A DNA stretch of 52,908 nucleotides from Lachnospiraceae bacterium (GTDB lineage Bacteria > Bacillota > Clostridia > Lachnospirales > Lachnospiraceae), in NCBI GenBank assembly GCA_014804655.1, contig JAAUZK010000028.1:1-52908 (forward strand). The letters run 5' to 3'. The position numbers and the translations under genes are program-made. Shown in pieces: positions 14,794 to 22,552 of the stretch (position 1 is the stretch's first letter; every line of letters begins with the position of its first letter). Under the pieces are notes generated by a model. It was not told where the DNA came from. It made no database searches and saw only the letters and a list, made by a program, of their open reading frames with translations.

Positions 14794-16103
14794 ACCAATC
14801 ATTCAAGACATATGTTAAAGTCATATTGAATTTATTGACTGCATTGGTCGCTTTGCTTTTGTGCATTTTTCTGCTGCCAAGGTGCATTATCTTCTTCATG
14901 CCGTTTATCATCGGCTGGATCATTGCACTGATTGCTTCTCCCGTGGTCAGATTTTTTGAGGAGAGGCTGAAAGTAAGGCGTAAGGGCGCTTCGGTGATCG
15001 TAATCGTTGCGGTGCTTGCAGGTGTGATCCTGCTAGTCTACGGGATCGGTTCAACGCTGGTGCGCGAAGGTATTAATTTTGTCAATGAACTGCCTGCGAT
15101 GTGGGAGAGCATCATGGCGGAGCTTAATGAGGTAGGCAGGAATCTGGAAGGCGTGTATAACAGACTGCCGGCAGACATGCAGAATACGCTGGATAATATA
15201 GGCGCCGAGATGGGAGAATATTTCGGAAGTTTTATGGAAGGTGCCGGAACGCCGACCTTTCAGGCGGTAGGAAACGTAGCGAAGCAGCTGCCGGATATAT
15301 TCTTGGGCGTGGTAATGTGTATCCTGTCGGCGTACTTTTTCGTAGCGGATAAAAGTTATATGTCGGATATGGTGAAGAAGTATGTTCCGGATTCCGTCAG
15401 GTATCGTTGTAACCTGGTCCGCAGGAGTCTGCGCAATGCGGTGGGCGGCTATTTCAAGGCGCAGTTTAAGATCGAGTGCTGGGTGTATGTGCTGCTGGTG
15501 ATCGGGCTTCTGACACTACATGTGCGCTATGCACTTCTGGTGGCGCTGGGAATTGCATTTCTGGATTTCCTGCCGGTGTTCGGGACGGGCACGGTCATGA
15601 TTCCGTGGGCGGTTATCGAGATATTGAATAAAAATTATAAGATGGCGGTGGGACTGCTCATTATCTGGTGTGTGGGGCAGCTTGTCCGTCAGATGATCCA
15701 GCCTAAGATCGTGGGAGATTCCATGGGCATGGAGGCGATTCCGACCTTGTTTCTTCTTTTCATAGGATACAAGGTGGCGGGAGTGGTCGGCATGATTTTT
15801 GCGGTGCCGATCGGAATTATCGTTGTCAATCTGTATGAGGAGGGTGTGTTCGACACCACGAAACAGAGTATAGAGATTCTGGTGGCGGGATTTAATAAAT
15901 TTCGCAGGATTCGTCCGGAGGACACGGCGATCGTCGAAGAATATGAGAGAGAAATGGAGACGACTTATCAGGAGGAAATGCAGTCAGCCGAGGAGCAGGA
16001 ACGCGAACTGGCAGATGCCGCGCGGATCAGGCTGGAGGAGCCGGCGATTATTAAGAAGATTATAAATAGGAAAGGCGGGGGCGGGGATGCCGGGTGTTTG
16101 TAG
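14790..16103 (+). CDS. AI-2E family membrane transporter (437 aa)
   Basis: A multi-span membrane protein of the family once linked to autoinducer-2 export; substrates in Clostridia are mostly unknown, and some members export ions or small molecules. Visible features are an N-terminal pair of spans (FFMPFIIGWIIALIASPVV), a soluble insert at about residues 95-165, then a C-terminal set of spans with the family-typical LVIIWCVGQLVRQMIQPKIV-type stretch (here LLIIWCVGQLVRQMIQPKI) and FLLFIGYKVAGVVGM. The end is a charged tail rich in Glu. It starts inside the engB stop. Confidence 0.9.
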   Translation: MNQSFKTYVKVILNLLTALVALLLCIFLLPRCIIFFMPFIIGWIIALIASPVVRFFEERLKVRRKGASVIVIVAVLAGVILLVYGIGSTLVREGINFVNELPAMWESIMAELNEVGRNLEGVYNRLPADMQNTLDNIGAEMGEYFGSFMEGAGTPTFQAVGNVAKQLPDIFLGVVMCILSAYFFVADKSYMSDMVKKYVPDSVRYRCNLVRRSLRNAVGGYFKAQFKIECWVYVLLVIGLLTLHVRYALLVALGIAFLDFLPVFGTGTVMIPWAVIEILNKNYKMAVGLLIIWCVGQLVRQMIQPKIVGDSMGMEAIPTLFLLFIGYKVAGVVGMIFAVPIGIIVVNLYEEGVFDTTKQSIEILVAGFNKFRRIRPEDTAIVEEYEREMETTYQEEMQSAEEQERELADAARIRLEEPAIIKKIINRKGGGGDAGCL

Positions 16104-16119
16104 AGCATCTAAAACGGAC

Positions 16120-16256
16120 GCGCAGATAGAAGTTAATATCTACGGAGCCGCGCTTTCGCTCCGTAAAAAGCGTAGCGCGCACTAAGTTCGTAAAATACCT
16201 CACTAAGTGCCGACGCTTTTTAAGGGGCTCCTTAAGAAATTAACTTCCACCTGCGC
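16120..16256. repeat. Dispersed nested-palindrome element, copy 1
   Basis: A hairpin-forming intergenic element. Outer arms (GAAGTTAATATCT / AGAAATTAACTTC) enclose GGAGCC/GGCTCC and an inner AAAAAGCG / CGCTTTTT pair. It shares long identical blocks with the elements at 37148 and 50852 (for example ACGGAGCCGCGCTTTCGCTC in copies 1 and 2). It is followed by GGGTATTGG as in copy 3. There is no coding potential. Confidence 0.85.
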
Positions 16257-16291
16257 TGGGTATTGGTTATGTCAGAATAGTAAAAACGGTA

Positions 16292-16319
16292 TTGCAAGTT
16301 ATGGAAATAATTGTATAAA
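16292..16319 (+). promoter_or_regulatory. Promoter of the D-lactate dehydrogenase-like gene
   Basis: TTGCAA and TATAAA are separated by 16 bases, 33 bases upstream of the start codon, with AGAAGGA as the ribosome binding site. Confidence 0.65.
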
Positions 16320-16351
16320 TCATAAGATAACATAGGAAAGAAGGAACAGAG

Positions 16352-17353
16352 ATGCAGGTTACGGTTTATAATTGCAGAGCTTTTGATGAGAAGGAGCTTT
16401 TTACGGAATATGCTAAGGAATTGGGAATAGAGCTTGTGTTGTGTGCGGATGCGCCGACGAAGGATAATGTGTCGCTATGTCGGGGCAGCCGCTGTGTGGA
16501 TGTGATCACGTCTAAGATCGATGCGGAATTGATGCGTGCTTTTCAGGAGAACGGCGTGGAGTACATTACGACCAGAACCATCGGTTATGACCATATTGAT
16601 CTGGAAGCGGCGAAAGTGTGTGGGATTAAGGTGGGCAATGCGCCTTACGGCCCCCACGGCGTGGCGGATTATACGGTTATGCTGATTCTCATGTCCATCC
16701 GTAAAATGGGCGCGATTCTGGGGAGAACTGCGCTGCAGGATTATACGCTGGCGGGATTAAACGGCAGAGAATTAAAAGATTTGACCGTAGGAGTCATCGG
16801 CACGGGAAGGATCGGCGCTACAGTGGTACAGAGCCTGTCCGGTTTCGGCTGCCGTATTCTGGCGTATGATCTTTATGAGAAAGAAGAAGTCAGGCAGTAT
16901 GCCGAGTATGTGCCGCTTGAGCGGATCTGGAAAGAAGCGGATGTGATCACGCTGCATACACCGCTCACCGAGGAAAATCATCATCTGATCTGCACAGATA
17001 CGATATCGCAGATGAAGGATGGCGTGGTGATCGTCAATACGGCGAGAGGAGCGCTGATTGATTCCGACGCTTTTATCGAGGCGATCGAGAACGGCAAAAT
17101 CGGTGCGGCGGGATTAGATGTTGTAGAAAATGAGTTTGGTTTATACTATTATGACCACAAGTCGGATATATTAAAGAATAGGGAACTTGCTCTTTTAAGA
17201 AGTTTTCCGAATGTGACGGTCTCCCATCACATGGCCTTCTATACGAAAAATTATGTAGAGACCGTAGTTAAGGACTCTCTTATGAGCTGTAAGCGGTATA
17301 TGGAAGGTCAGGAGAATCCGTGGGAGATCAGGTTTGATAAGGAGAATGCGTGA
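16352..17353 (+). CDS. D-lactate dehydrogenase-type 2-hydroxyacid dehydrogenase (333 aa)
   Basis: NAD-dependent reduction of a 2-keto acid, most likely pyruvate to D-lactate. The Rossmann signature is GVIGTGRIG at about residue 147. The catalytic Arg is in VIVNTARGALID, the Glu in the GLDVVENEFG region, and the His in NVTVSHHMAFYT. YITTRTIGYDHID is the typical D-LDH family segment. The length is that of the family. It has its own promoter and precedes a VanZ-like gene with a TGATG overlap. Confidence 0.9.
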   Translation: MQVTVYNCRAFDEKELFTEYAKELGIELVLCADAPTKDNVSLCRGSRCVDVITSKIDAELMRAFQENGVEYITTRTIGYDHIDLEAAKVCGIKVGNAPYGPHGVADYTVMLILMSIRKMGAILGRTALQDYTLAGLNGRELKDLTVGVIGTGRIGATVVQSLSGFGCRILAYDLYEKEEVRQYAEYVPLERIWKEADVITLHTPLTEENHHLICTDTISQMKDGVVIVNTARGALIDSDAFIEAIENGKIGAAGLDVVENEFGLYYYDHKSDILKNRELALLRSFPNVTVSHHMAFYTKNYVETVVKDSLMSCKRYMEGQENPWEIRFDKENA

Positions 17354-17904
17354 TGCAAAAAGGAAACCCGTGGAAGGTTTGGATGAAATTCTTTTTTGCC
17401 GTCTACATTTTGTTTGTGATCAAAGTCATTATTTTCAAGTACCCGATCGAGCAGCTTCGGGCGATTGCTGATACGTGGCAGAGAAGCGTTATATTGGAAG
17501 GGCTGGGTACGGCTAACTTTACGCCGTTTAAAACAATTAAAATGTATATTGTATATGCCCATAAACTGAACAGCGTAGAAAATCTGGCCGGCAATATACT
17601 GGTTTTTGTGCCGCTGGGATTTCTGATTCCGTTTGTAGCAGATGAGGTGCGAAGCTTTCCGGCAGTTATGCTGAATGCCTTCGTGTTTGTGCTGGGTATT
17701 GAGATGTTCCAGTTATTCAGTGCTTTCGGCGCTTTTGACGTGGACGATATCATGCTGAATTGTCTGGGGGCCGCACTGGGATACGGCTGCTATAAGGCGG
17801 TGTATCTGCTGTGGTGCCGACAGCGCGCAGGGACATTGGCAGGAGAGATGGAATGCATAGTGGAAAGAGGAGCCAAAGTGAGCGGCATCAATGAGGTAAG
17901 ATGA
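17353..17904 (+). CDS. VanZ-like membrane protein (183 aa)
   Basis: Four membrane spans with the VanZ-family core: ENLAGNILVFVPLGFLIPF, then a span ending GIEMFQLFSAFG, and FDVDDIMLNCLGAALGYG. The namesake lowers teicoplanin sensitivity, but most homologues have unknown roles in the envelope. The start overlaps the stop of the previous gene (TGATG), so the two are probably co-translated. The last 20 residues are polar and variable. Confidence 0.88.
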   Translation: MQKGNPWKVWMKFFFAVYILFVIKVIIFKYPIEQLRAIADTWQRSVILEGLGTANFTPFKTIKMYIVYAHKLNSVENLAGNILVFVPLGFLIPFVADEVRSFPAVMLNAFVFVLGIEMFQLFSAFGAFDVDDIMLNCLGAALGYGCYKAVYLLWCRQRAGTLAGEMECIVERGAKVSGINEVR

Positions 17905-17983
17905 TGATCATTTAGGAATCTTGATGATTTCTTAGTGCAGATAGCAAAAAGTAAGAGTATCCTAAAGACGGGAGGGGATAGGT

Positions 17984-18574
17984 ATGGGTAACTTATTGAA
18001 GAGACTAAAGACAAATATCGTGATTTCCGCCATACTGTGTGTCGTGCTGGGCATTGTGCTGGTAGTGTGGCCGGATCTGTCCATGCAGATCGTATGTATC
18101 GCGATCGGGGCAGTACTGCTGATCGGCGGCGGCGTGCGGCTGGCGGTGTATTTCACGAACAAAGACGGCAGTATGTATGCGCAGATGAGTCTGATTACGG
18201 GCATCGTACTGGCAGTGGTGGGTATCTGGATTCTGATTAAGCCGGATAAGGTGTTGGCAATTATTCCGATCATTGTCGGCATCGTGATCGTGCTGCACGG
18301 AATCAATGATCTGCAGCAGGCGGTCTCACTGTACAAGGATAAGTATGACAAATGGTGGGTGGCGCTGATCTTAGGGGTGCTTACGATAGGATTCGGCGTG
18401 CTGTTGATCTGCCGGCCTTTTGAGGCGCTGGATACTGTAGTTATGCTGATCGGGTTGTTCCTGATCTATGACGGGCTGTCGGATATCTGGATCGTGTCGA
18501 GAATCTACCGGACGGCTAAGGTGCTGAAACAGGAGGCGGAGGCGCTGGATGTGGTGGCAAAGGAGATTAAGTGA
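17984..18574 (+). CDS. HdeD-family (DUF308) membrane protein (196 aa)
   Basis: Six short membrane spans in pairs, each with the Gly-rich pattern of the DUF308/HdeD family (SAILCVVLGIVLVVWPD, AIGAVLLIGGGVRLAVYF, LILGVLTIGFGVLLICRP, VVMLIGLFLIYDGLSDIW). HdeD in E. coli is linked to acid resistance; the role here is unknown. The C-terminal 25 residues are charged (KVLKQEAEALDVVAKEIK). GGAGGGG precedes the ATG. Confidence 0.85.
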   Translation: MGNLLKRLKTNIVISAILCVVLGIVLVVWPDLSMQIVCIAIGAVLLIGGGVRLAVYFTNKDGSMYAQMSLITGIVLAVVGIWILIKPDKVLAIIPIIVGIVIVLHGINDLQQAVSLYKDKYDKWWVALILGVLTIGFGVLLICRPFEALDTVVMLIGLFLIYDGLSDIWIVSRIYRTAKVLKQEAEALDVVAKEIK

Positions 18575-18605
18575 TGGGAGTTGTGTATTTTTTTAAAAAA
18601 TGGGG

Positions 18606-18634
18606 TTGTATATTTGGGGGAGAAGTACTAAAAT
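18606..18634 (+). promoter_or_regulatory. Promoter of the Gln/Ala-rich protein gene
   Basis: TTGTAT and TAAAAT are separated by exactly 17 bases; the start codon is about 50 bases downstream. Confidence 0.6.
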
Positions 18635-18684
18635 AGTGGCAGAAAGAATGGTTTGTTTCAGATGTCAGAAAGAGGGAATATGAT

Positions 18685-19152
18685 ATGACGATTGGAGCAT
18701 TAAGTGCGTACGGCGCTCAGCCTTATGTGTATAATACGAATATGTTAAGTTCGGCCAGCATGAATAAATTGTCTAAGATCTCTGACAATGTGCTGGATAA
18801 GAAGATTGATTACAGTGAGCTTACTGACGAAAGCAAGAATGTTAATCCGCTTAAGAAGGGACAGACGCTTGATTTTCAGAGTATGCTTGAGATGCAGATG
18901 CAGCGTGGACAGAATAATGCGGCACGGGTTATGAAGCCAGCGCAGGAGACGCAGGCGGCAGAGGATGAGACCAAGCAGGCTCAGTCTTCCGGGGCAGTGG
19001 TAGCTCAGTTTGATCAGGCGGCAGCACAGTCGATAAAGACGACCGAAGCGGCAGCGGGTCAGGGCGCAGCCGATATGACGGATACCGGCAGTAACGTTAG
19101 TTACCAGATGCAGCAGGCATTGAATGCTTACGGGATGTTTATGACGGCGTAG
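18685..19152 (+). CDS. Unrecognised Gln/Ala-rich soluble protein (155 aa)
   Basis: No signal peptide or membrane span is seen. The N-terminal 45 residues (MTIGALSAYGAQPYVYNTNM...) have a small-residue and Asn-rich pattern. A segment LDFQSMLEMQMQRGQNNAAR looks helical; the middle is Gln/Ala/Thr-rich and probably unstructured, and the end is QQALNAYGMFMTA. The start and end resemble in style the N- and C-terminal helices of secreted axial or flagellar-associated proteins, but I recognise no family. It has its own promoter and terminator, so it is a single-gene unit. Confidence 0.75.
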   Translation: MTIGALSAYGAQPYVYNTNMLSSASMNKLSKISDNVLDKKIDYSELTDESKNVNPLKKGQTLDFQSMLEMQMQRGQNNAARVMKPAQETQAAEDETKQAQSSGAVVAQFDQAAAQSIKTTEAAAGQGAADMTDTGSNVSYQMQQALNAYGMFMTA

Positions 19153-19185
19153 GCAGGATTAGGACAGTGATAAATCAGAAACAAG

Positions 19186-19226
19186 AACGGTGCGGGTAGT
19201 TCAGGAGATATACTTCGCACCGTTTT
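19186..19226 (+). terminator. Terminator of the Gln/Ala-rich protein gene
   Basis: AACGGTGCG pairs with CGCACCGTT around a 21-base loop, ending in TTTTG. Confidence 0.7.
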
Positions 19227-19299
19227 GCTATGTTGCTTTTATGTAAAGATTTAGATGTATTTCCTCTTTGATATTTTTGCTGCCAGAGACACTGATATT

Positions 19300-19339
19300 C
19301 ACTATTTTGACAACAATACGGGTTGTTGTCAAAATAGTG
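19300..19339. promoter_or_regulatory. Perfect 17-bp inverted repeat upstream of the HAD gene
   Basis: CACTATTTTGACAACAA and its exact complement are separated by 6 bases (TACGGG), 20 bases upstream of the start codon at 19360. No T tract follows. It may be a strong operator or an RNA hairpin; the element contains a TTGACA-like sequence on the left arm. Confidence 0.65.
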
Positions 19340-19359
19340 GAAAGGGAGGACCAAAACAC

Positions 19360-20124
19360 ATGACAAAGCCGGAAATGATCATTTTTGACTATGGACATAC
19401 ACTGCTCTATGAGCCGGGATTTAATCCGCTGCGATGTGAGGAAGCGGCCTATCCGTATATTGTGGAAAATCCGCAGAATCTTACGGCAGAGCAGATTTAC
19501 GAAGAAGTGCAGAAACTGTTTAGCCGGTTTGACGAGCAGAGAAACAGCGGCATAGAGATTCACGAATGGCAGTTTATGCGGCTGATTTATGAGTATCTGG
19601 GGATTTCGTTTGGCATTTCCTATGAGGAACTTGAAGAAATCGAATGGAATGCCGCATCCGAGGGTGCGGTGATGCCCTACGCGGAGCAGATGTTAGATTA
19701 TCTGAGTGAAAATGGTATACGCACGGCGGTCATCAGTAATATCGGATGGTCTGGACGCGCACTGACTAATAGAGTCAACAGACTTCTCCCGAATAACAGA
19801 TTTGAATTTATCATGGCATCCAGCGAATATGTCATCAGAAAGCCGGACAAGATGTTGTTCGACACTGCGCTCAGAAAAGCGGGGCTCCCGGCAGAGCAGG
19901 TCTGGTACTGCGGTGACAGTATAGTAAATGATGTGATTGGGGCCCATGGAGCCGGCATGTATCCGGTATTGTATGAGGGCGATACGCCGGGTGATTTTAA
20001 TCCCTATGCACATCAAAATGACGGGATTGAGGTTGACTTTGACTATTTACATATTCATGACTGGCGCGAGATGGTGGAGGTTTTGAGAAAGGAAAACAGA
20101 AATGTATCAGTACATACTATTTGA
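19360..20124 (+). CDS. HAD-superfamily hydrolase (254 aa)
   Basis: Motif I is IIFDYGHTLLY (Asp nucleophile, with Tyr at +1 and His at +3), motif II TAVISNIGWSG, motif III Lys in VIRKPDKMLF, and motif IV VWYCGDSIVNDVIGA. The helical cap between motifs I and II marks it as subfamily I (C1 cap). The substrate is unknown; phosphosugars or nucleotides are usual. Start at MTKPEMIIF with GGGAGG upstream. It overlaps the next HAD gene by 23 bases. Confidence 0.9.
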   Translation: MTKPEMIIFDYGHTLLYEPGFNPLRCEEAAYPYIVENPQNLTAEQIYEEVQKLFSRFDEQRNSGIEIHEWQFMRLIYEYLGISFGISYEELEEIEWNAASEGAVMPYAEQMLDYLSENGIRTAVISNIGWSGRALTNRVNRLLPNNRFEFIMASSEYVIRKPDKMLFDTALRKAGLPAEQVWYCGDSIVNDVIGAHGAGMYPVLYEGDTPGDFNPYAHQNDGIEVDFDYLHIHDWREMVEVLRKENRNVSVHTI

Positions 20125-20755
20125 TTTAGACGGAACGCTGACAGACCCGAAACTGGGTATTACAAGCTGTGTGCAGCATGCGCTCAGGAAATTTGGGATC
20201 GAGGAGCCTGACAGAGACAGGCTGGAACCGTTTATCGGGCCGCCGCTGTCGGACAGCTTCCGGGAGTTTTACGGATTTGATGAGGAAAAGATTCAGCAGG
20301 CGATTGCATACTACAGAGAGCGGTTTTCTACGATTGGTTTATTCGAGAATGAAATCTATCCGGGGATACCGCAGATGTTAAAGGAACTGCAAGAGGCGGG
20401 GCGGCATCTGGCGGTGGCATCCAGCAAGCCCACTGTATTTGTGACGCAGATTTTGGAGCATTTCGGGATTCATGCGTACTTCGAGGTGATTGTGGGGAGT
20501 GAGCTGGACGGAACGCGGGCAAAGAAGGAAGAAGTTGTGGAGGAAGCCTTGCGGCAGCTTTTGCACGGTGCGGAGCAGGGACAGGATGTTGTCATGGTAG
20601 GTGACAGGAAGTTTGATATCGAAGGTGCCAAAGCGTATCATATTGATTCTGTCGGCGTGGCATACGGCTATGCCGCGCAGGGAGAATTGGAAGCGGCGGG
20701 AGCCGATGTGATCGTGGAGACGGTGGAAGAACTCGGGAATGTGCTTATGCGGTAG
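20102..20755 (+). CDS. Phosphoglycolate phosphatase-like HAD hydrolase (217 aa)
   Basis: Motifs: ILFDLDGTLTDPKLGI, LAVASSKPTVF, a Lys in the RAKKEEVV segment, and VVMVGDRKFDIEGAKAY. The closest style is the Gph/PhnX-like group acting on phosphoglycolate or nucleoside monophosphates; the cap differs from E. coli Gph, so the substrate is left open. It starts inside the end of the preceding HAD gene, so the two are co-expressed. Confidence 0.9.
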   Translation: MYQYILFDLDGTLTDPKLGITSCVQHALRKFGIEEPDRDRLEPFIGPPLSDSFREFYGFDEEKIQQAIAYYRERFSTIGLFENEIYPGIPQMLKELQEAGRHLAVASSKPTVFVTQILEHFGIHAYFEVIVGSELDGTRAKKEEVVEEALRQLLHGAEQGQDVVMVGDRKFDIEGAKAYHIDSVGVAYGYAAQGELEAAGADVIVETVEELGNVLMR

Positions 20756-20789
20756 GGGAAGCTGTAGCTGTAGTGAAATAAAGTTTTCA

Positions 20790-20818
20790 TTGCAAAATAC
20801 AAATTTACATGCTAGTAT
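20790..20818 (+). promoter_or_regulatory. Promoter of the MFS exporter leader
   Basis: TTGCAA and TAGTAT are 17 bases apart, giving a start near 20,825 and a leader of about 350 bases before the exporter ATG. Confidence 0.6.
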
Positions 20819-20849
20819 TAAAACCAGATAATTTGTAAGAGGTTAAAAC

Positions 20850-20978
20850 ATGATCTGGAAAATGACAAATCTTCAATTGAAAAAAGGTTATATTTTTCTC
20901 CTTAACGGGGATAGTGCGCCTTTTTTTAGGAAGATTTGTATGGGAACAGAGCGACCGGCAATGCTGTCGGGCAGATAA
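20850..20978 (+). CDS. Upstream leader ORF of the MFS exporter (42 aa)
   Basis: MIWKMTNLQLKKGYIFLLNG begins a 42-codon frame with an AAGAGG ribosome binding site 8 bases upstream and about 25 bases from the predicted transcript start. The frame overlaps the first RNA stem and the first anti-Shine-Dalgarno sequence. Ribosome stalling in it would change the leader fold. Leader peptides like this control many antibiotic efflux and target-protection genes in Firmicutes. The peptide itself is probably not the functional product. Confidence 0.55.
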   Translation: MIWKMTNLQLKKGYIFLLNGDSAPFFRKICMGTERPAMLSGR

Positions 20979-21168
20979 CTGGTATATCAGTAGGATACCA
21001 GTCGTGCAGCAGTAAATCTTACAAAATAAAATAGGTACATTATCTCCTTAACGATATGGAAGACGCTCATAATTGAGTGCAGTTCATATTCGAGCGCGGC
21101 TCACAATTGAGAGACGCTCATAATTGAACGCAGCTCACAATTGAGCGAAGCTCAATTTGTTAAGGAGG
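20865..21168 (+). promoter_or_regulatory. Translation-attenuation leader of the MFS exporter
   Basis: Strand 1 (20865-20874, ACAAATCTTC) pairs perfectly with strand 2 (20930-20939). Strand 2 can alternatively pair through AAGATTT with strand 3 (21013-21022). A perfect 8-bp hairpin lies at 20978-21002. CTCCTTAAC occurs at 20898-20906 and 21044-21052, and both copies are exactly complementary to the exporter's GTTAAGGAG at 21159-21167. The first copy lies in the loop closed by 1:2. This can hide the ribosome binding site unless translation of the leader ORF is disturbed. Confidence 0.65.
21061..21160. repeat. 51-bp tandem duplication with GCTCA/TGAGC palindromes
   Basis: AGACGCTCATAATTGA starts both units, at 21061 and 21112. 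Each unit carries short palindromes such as GCTCACAATTGAGC. A related segment (CACAATTGAACGTAGCTC) lies at about 23952-23969. The array sits immediately before the exporter's ribosome binding site. Confidence 0.65.
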
Positions 21169-21174
21169 TTTTTT

Positions 21175-22281
21175 ATGTTAAATATTAAAAAACAAATATC
21201 GAAATTATATGCATCATCCGTGCTGGGGAATCTGTCCCTGACAGGCGCATGGGTGGCAATTCTTGCGGCGAGAGGCTATAGTCTGGTGGAGATCGGCATG
21301 GCGGAGACTGTTTTCCATATTATCAGCCTGCTCTTCGAGATTCCGTCAGGCGTTCTTGCCGATGTATTTGGAAGGAAAAATATGCTGTTGGTCAGCAGTA
21401 TCATGCGGATGATCGGGAATATCATTATGATATTTTCCTGCAACCTGTTTATGGTATGTACATCGATCGCATTTCAGGCGCTCAGTTATAACTTCTCATC
21501 GGGATCGGGAGATGCGCTTGCATACGATTCTCTGAAAACGGTGGCGCATGAGGGGTATTACGAAAAGTATGCCTCCAATCAATTGATTATTTACCGCCTT
21601 TGCAGCGGTGTTTCGACCTTGTGTGCCGGTTTTGCGCTTTCGATCGGGCATAAACTGGCGTACAGCACGGACGTTTGTATGTGCATTGTGCAAATCGGTC
21701 TTCTCATGACATTGCAGGAAGTGCGCATAGGGGAGGAGCGGGACAATCATCAGGAAAACATGATCGCATCGATCAGAAGCGAACTCATCACGTGTTTTGC
21801 CGAAAGTATTTCCTTTCTGAAAAGCGCGAAGAAGGCAATCTTATTGATGTTTTGCAATTCGCTGGTCGGTGCGGTTGACATTTTACTGCTGTTTTTCCTG
21901 CAGGCGAAGCTGCCGGAGGCGGGGATGCCGAAATGGGCGCTTGGTTTTGCCCTGTTTTTCATGGAGATGGGAGGCATACTCGGCTCAAAAGCGATACTTT
22001 GGTTTAAGAAAGTACGCTACCGAAGCGTGTTCATGGTGACGGCATTTCTGGTGTTTACGGGAGTCTTAATCGAGCATTCCGGGATGTATATCGTCATGAC
22101 GATCGGCGGGTTTATTGCTGCGCTCAGTGATGACGCACTCCAGGTGAGAACGAATACGATTCTTCAGGATAGTTTTCCGTCCGAACAGCGGGCGACGTTG
22201 ATTTCCATAGAATCGTTCACATTCTCAGTGATTATGATCGTGTTGTCACCGCTTGCGGGGATTATGTTTTCGCATTGGTAA
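21175..22281 (+). CDS. MFS transporter, probable drug exporter (368 aa)
   Basis: About 10-12 membrane spans. The MFS loop 2-3 motif is present as GVLADVFGRKNMLL. The start is at MLNIKKQISKLYASS, six bases after GGAGG; the longer frame would begin inside the leader. The protein resembles the small exporters of macrolides and other antibiotics in Firmicutes. The attenuator-type leader supports an inducible resistance role, but the substrate cannot be read from the sequence. A perfect terminator follows at 22288. Confidence 0.88.
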   Translation: MLNIKKQISKLYASSVLGNLSLTGAWVAILAARGYSLVEIGMAETVFHIISLLFEIPSGVLADVFGRKNMLLVSSIMRMIGNIIMIFSCNLFMVCTSIAFQALSYNFSSGSGDALAYDSLKTVAHEGYYEKYASNQLIIYRLCSGVSTLCAGFALSIGHKLAYSTDVCMCIVQIGLLMTLQEVRIGEERDNHQENMIASIRSELITCFAESISFLKSAKKAILLMFCNSLVGAVDILLLFFLQAKLPEAGMPKWALGFALFFMEMGGILGSKAILWFKKVRYRSVFMVTAFLVFTGVLIEHSGMYIVMTIGGFIAALSDDALQVRTNTILQDSFPSEQRATLISIESFTFSVIMIVLSPLAGIMFSHW

Positions 22282-22287
22282 AAAAAC

Positions 22288-22317
22288 AAAAAGCCGGTTG
22301 AGTGCAACCGGCTTTTT
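22288..22317 (+). terminator. Terminator of the MFS exporter
   Basis: A perfect 12-bp stem (AAAAAGCCGGTT / AACCGGCTTTTT), a 6-base loop and a T run. Confidence 0.9.
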
Positions 22318-22552
22318 CAGTATAATAAGGACGAAGCAGTGGGATAAAGGTTTAGGAAATAAGGTTTCCGAGAATGGTATGGTACTGACGCAAATGCTGT
22401 ACCTGTGCAGACGAAAGGGAACATCGAAGCGACCGGAACGGTTTCAATGCAGAGTGTGAGGATAGCGTTGATCACGGGAAGAATATTTGCAGCTACGGAT
22501 CTGATCGTCAGTCAGGCAGATTGGGATATGATTGAAAAATTGGAAGGAAAGA
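22318..22552 (+). other. Gap with a start-less reading frame (possible gene remnant)
   Basis: From about 22361 to 22570 one frame is open without an ATG and ends ADWDMIEKLEGKNADYE, overlapping the start of the CPBP gene. It may be the decayed end of a lost gene or chance. No promoter or RNA is recognised. Confidence 0.3.
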
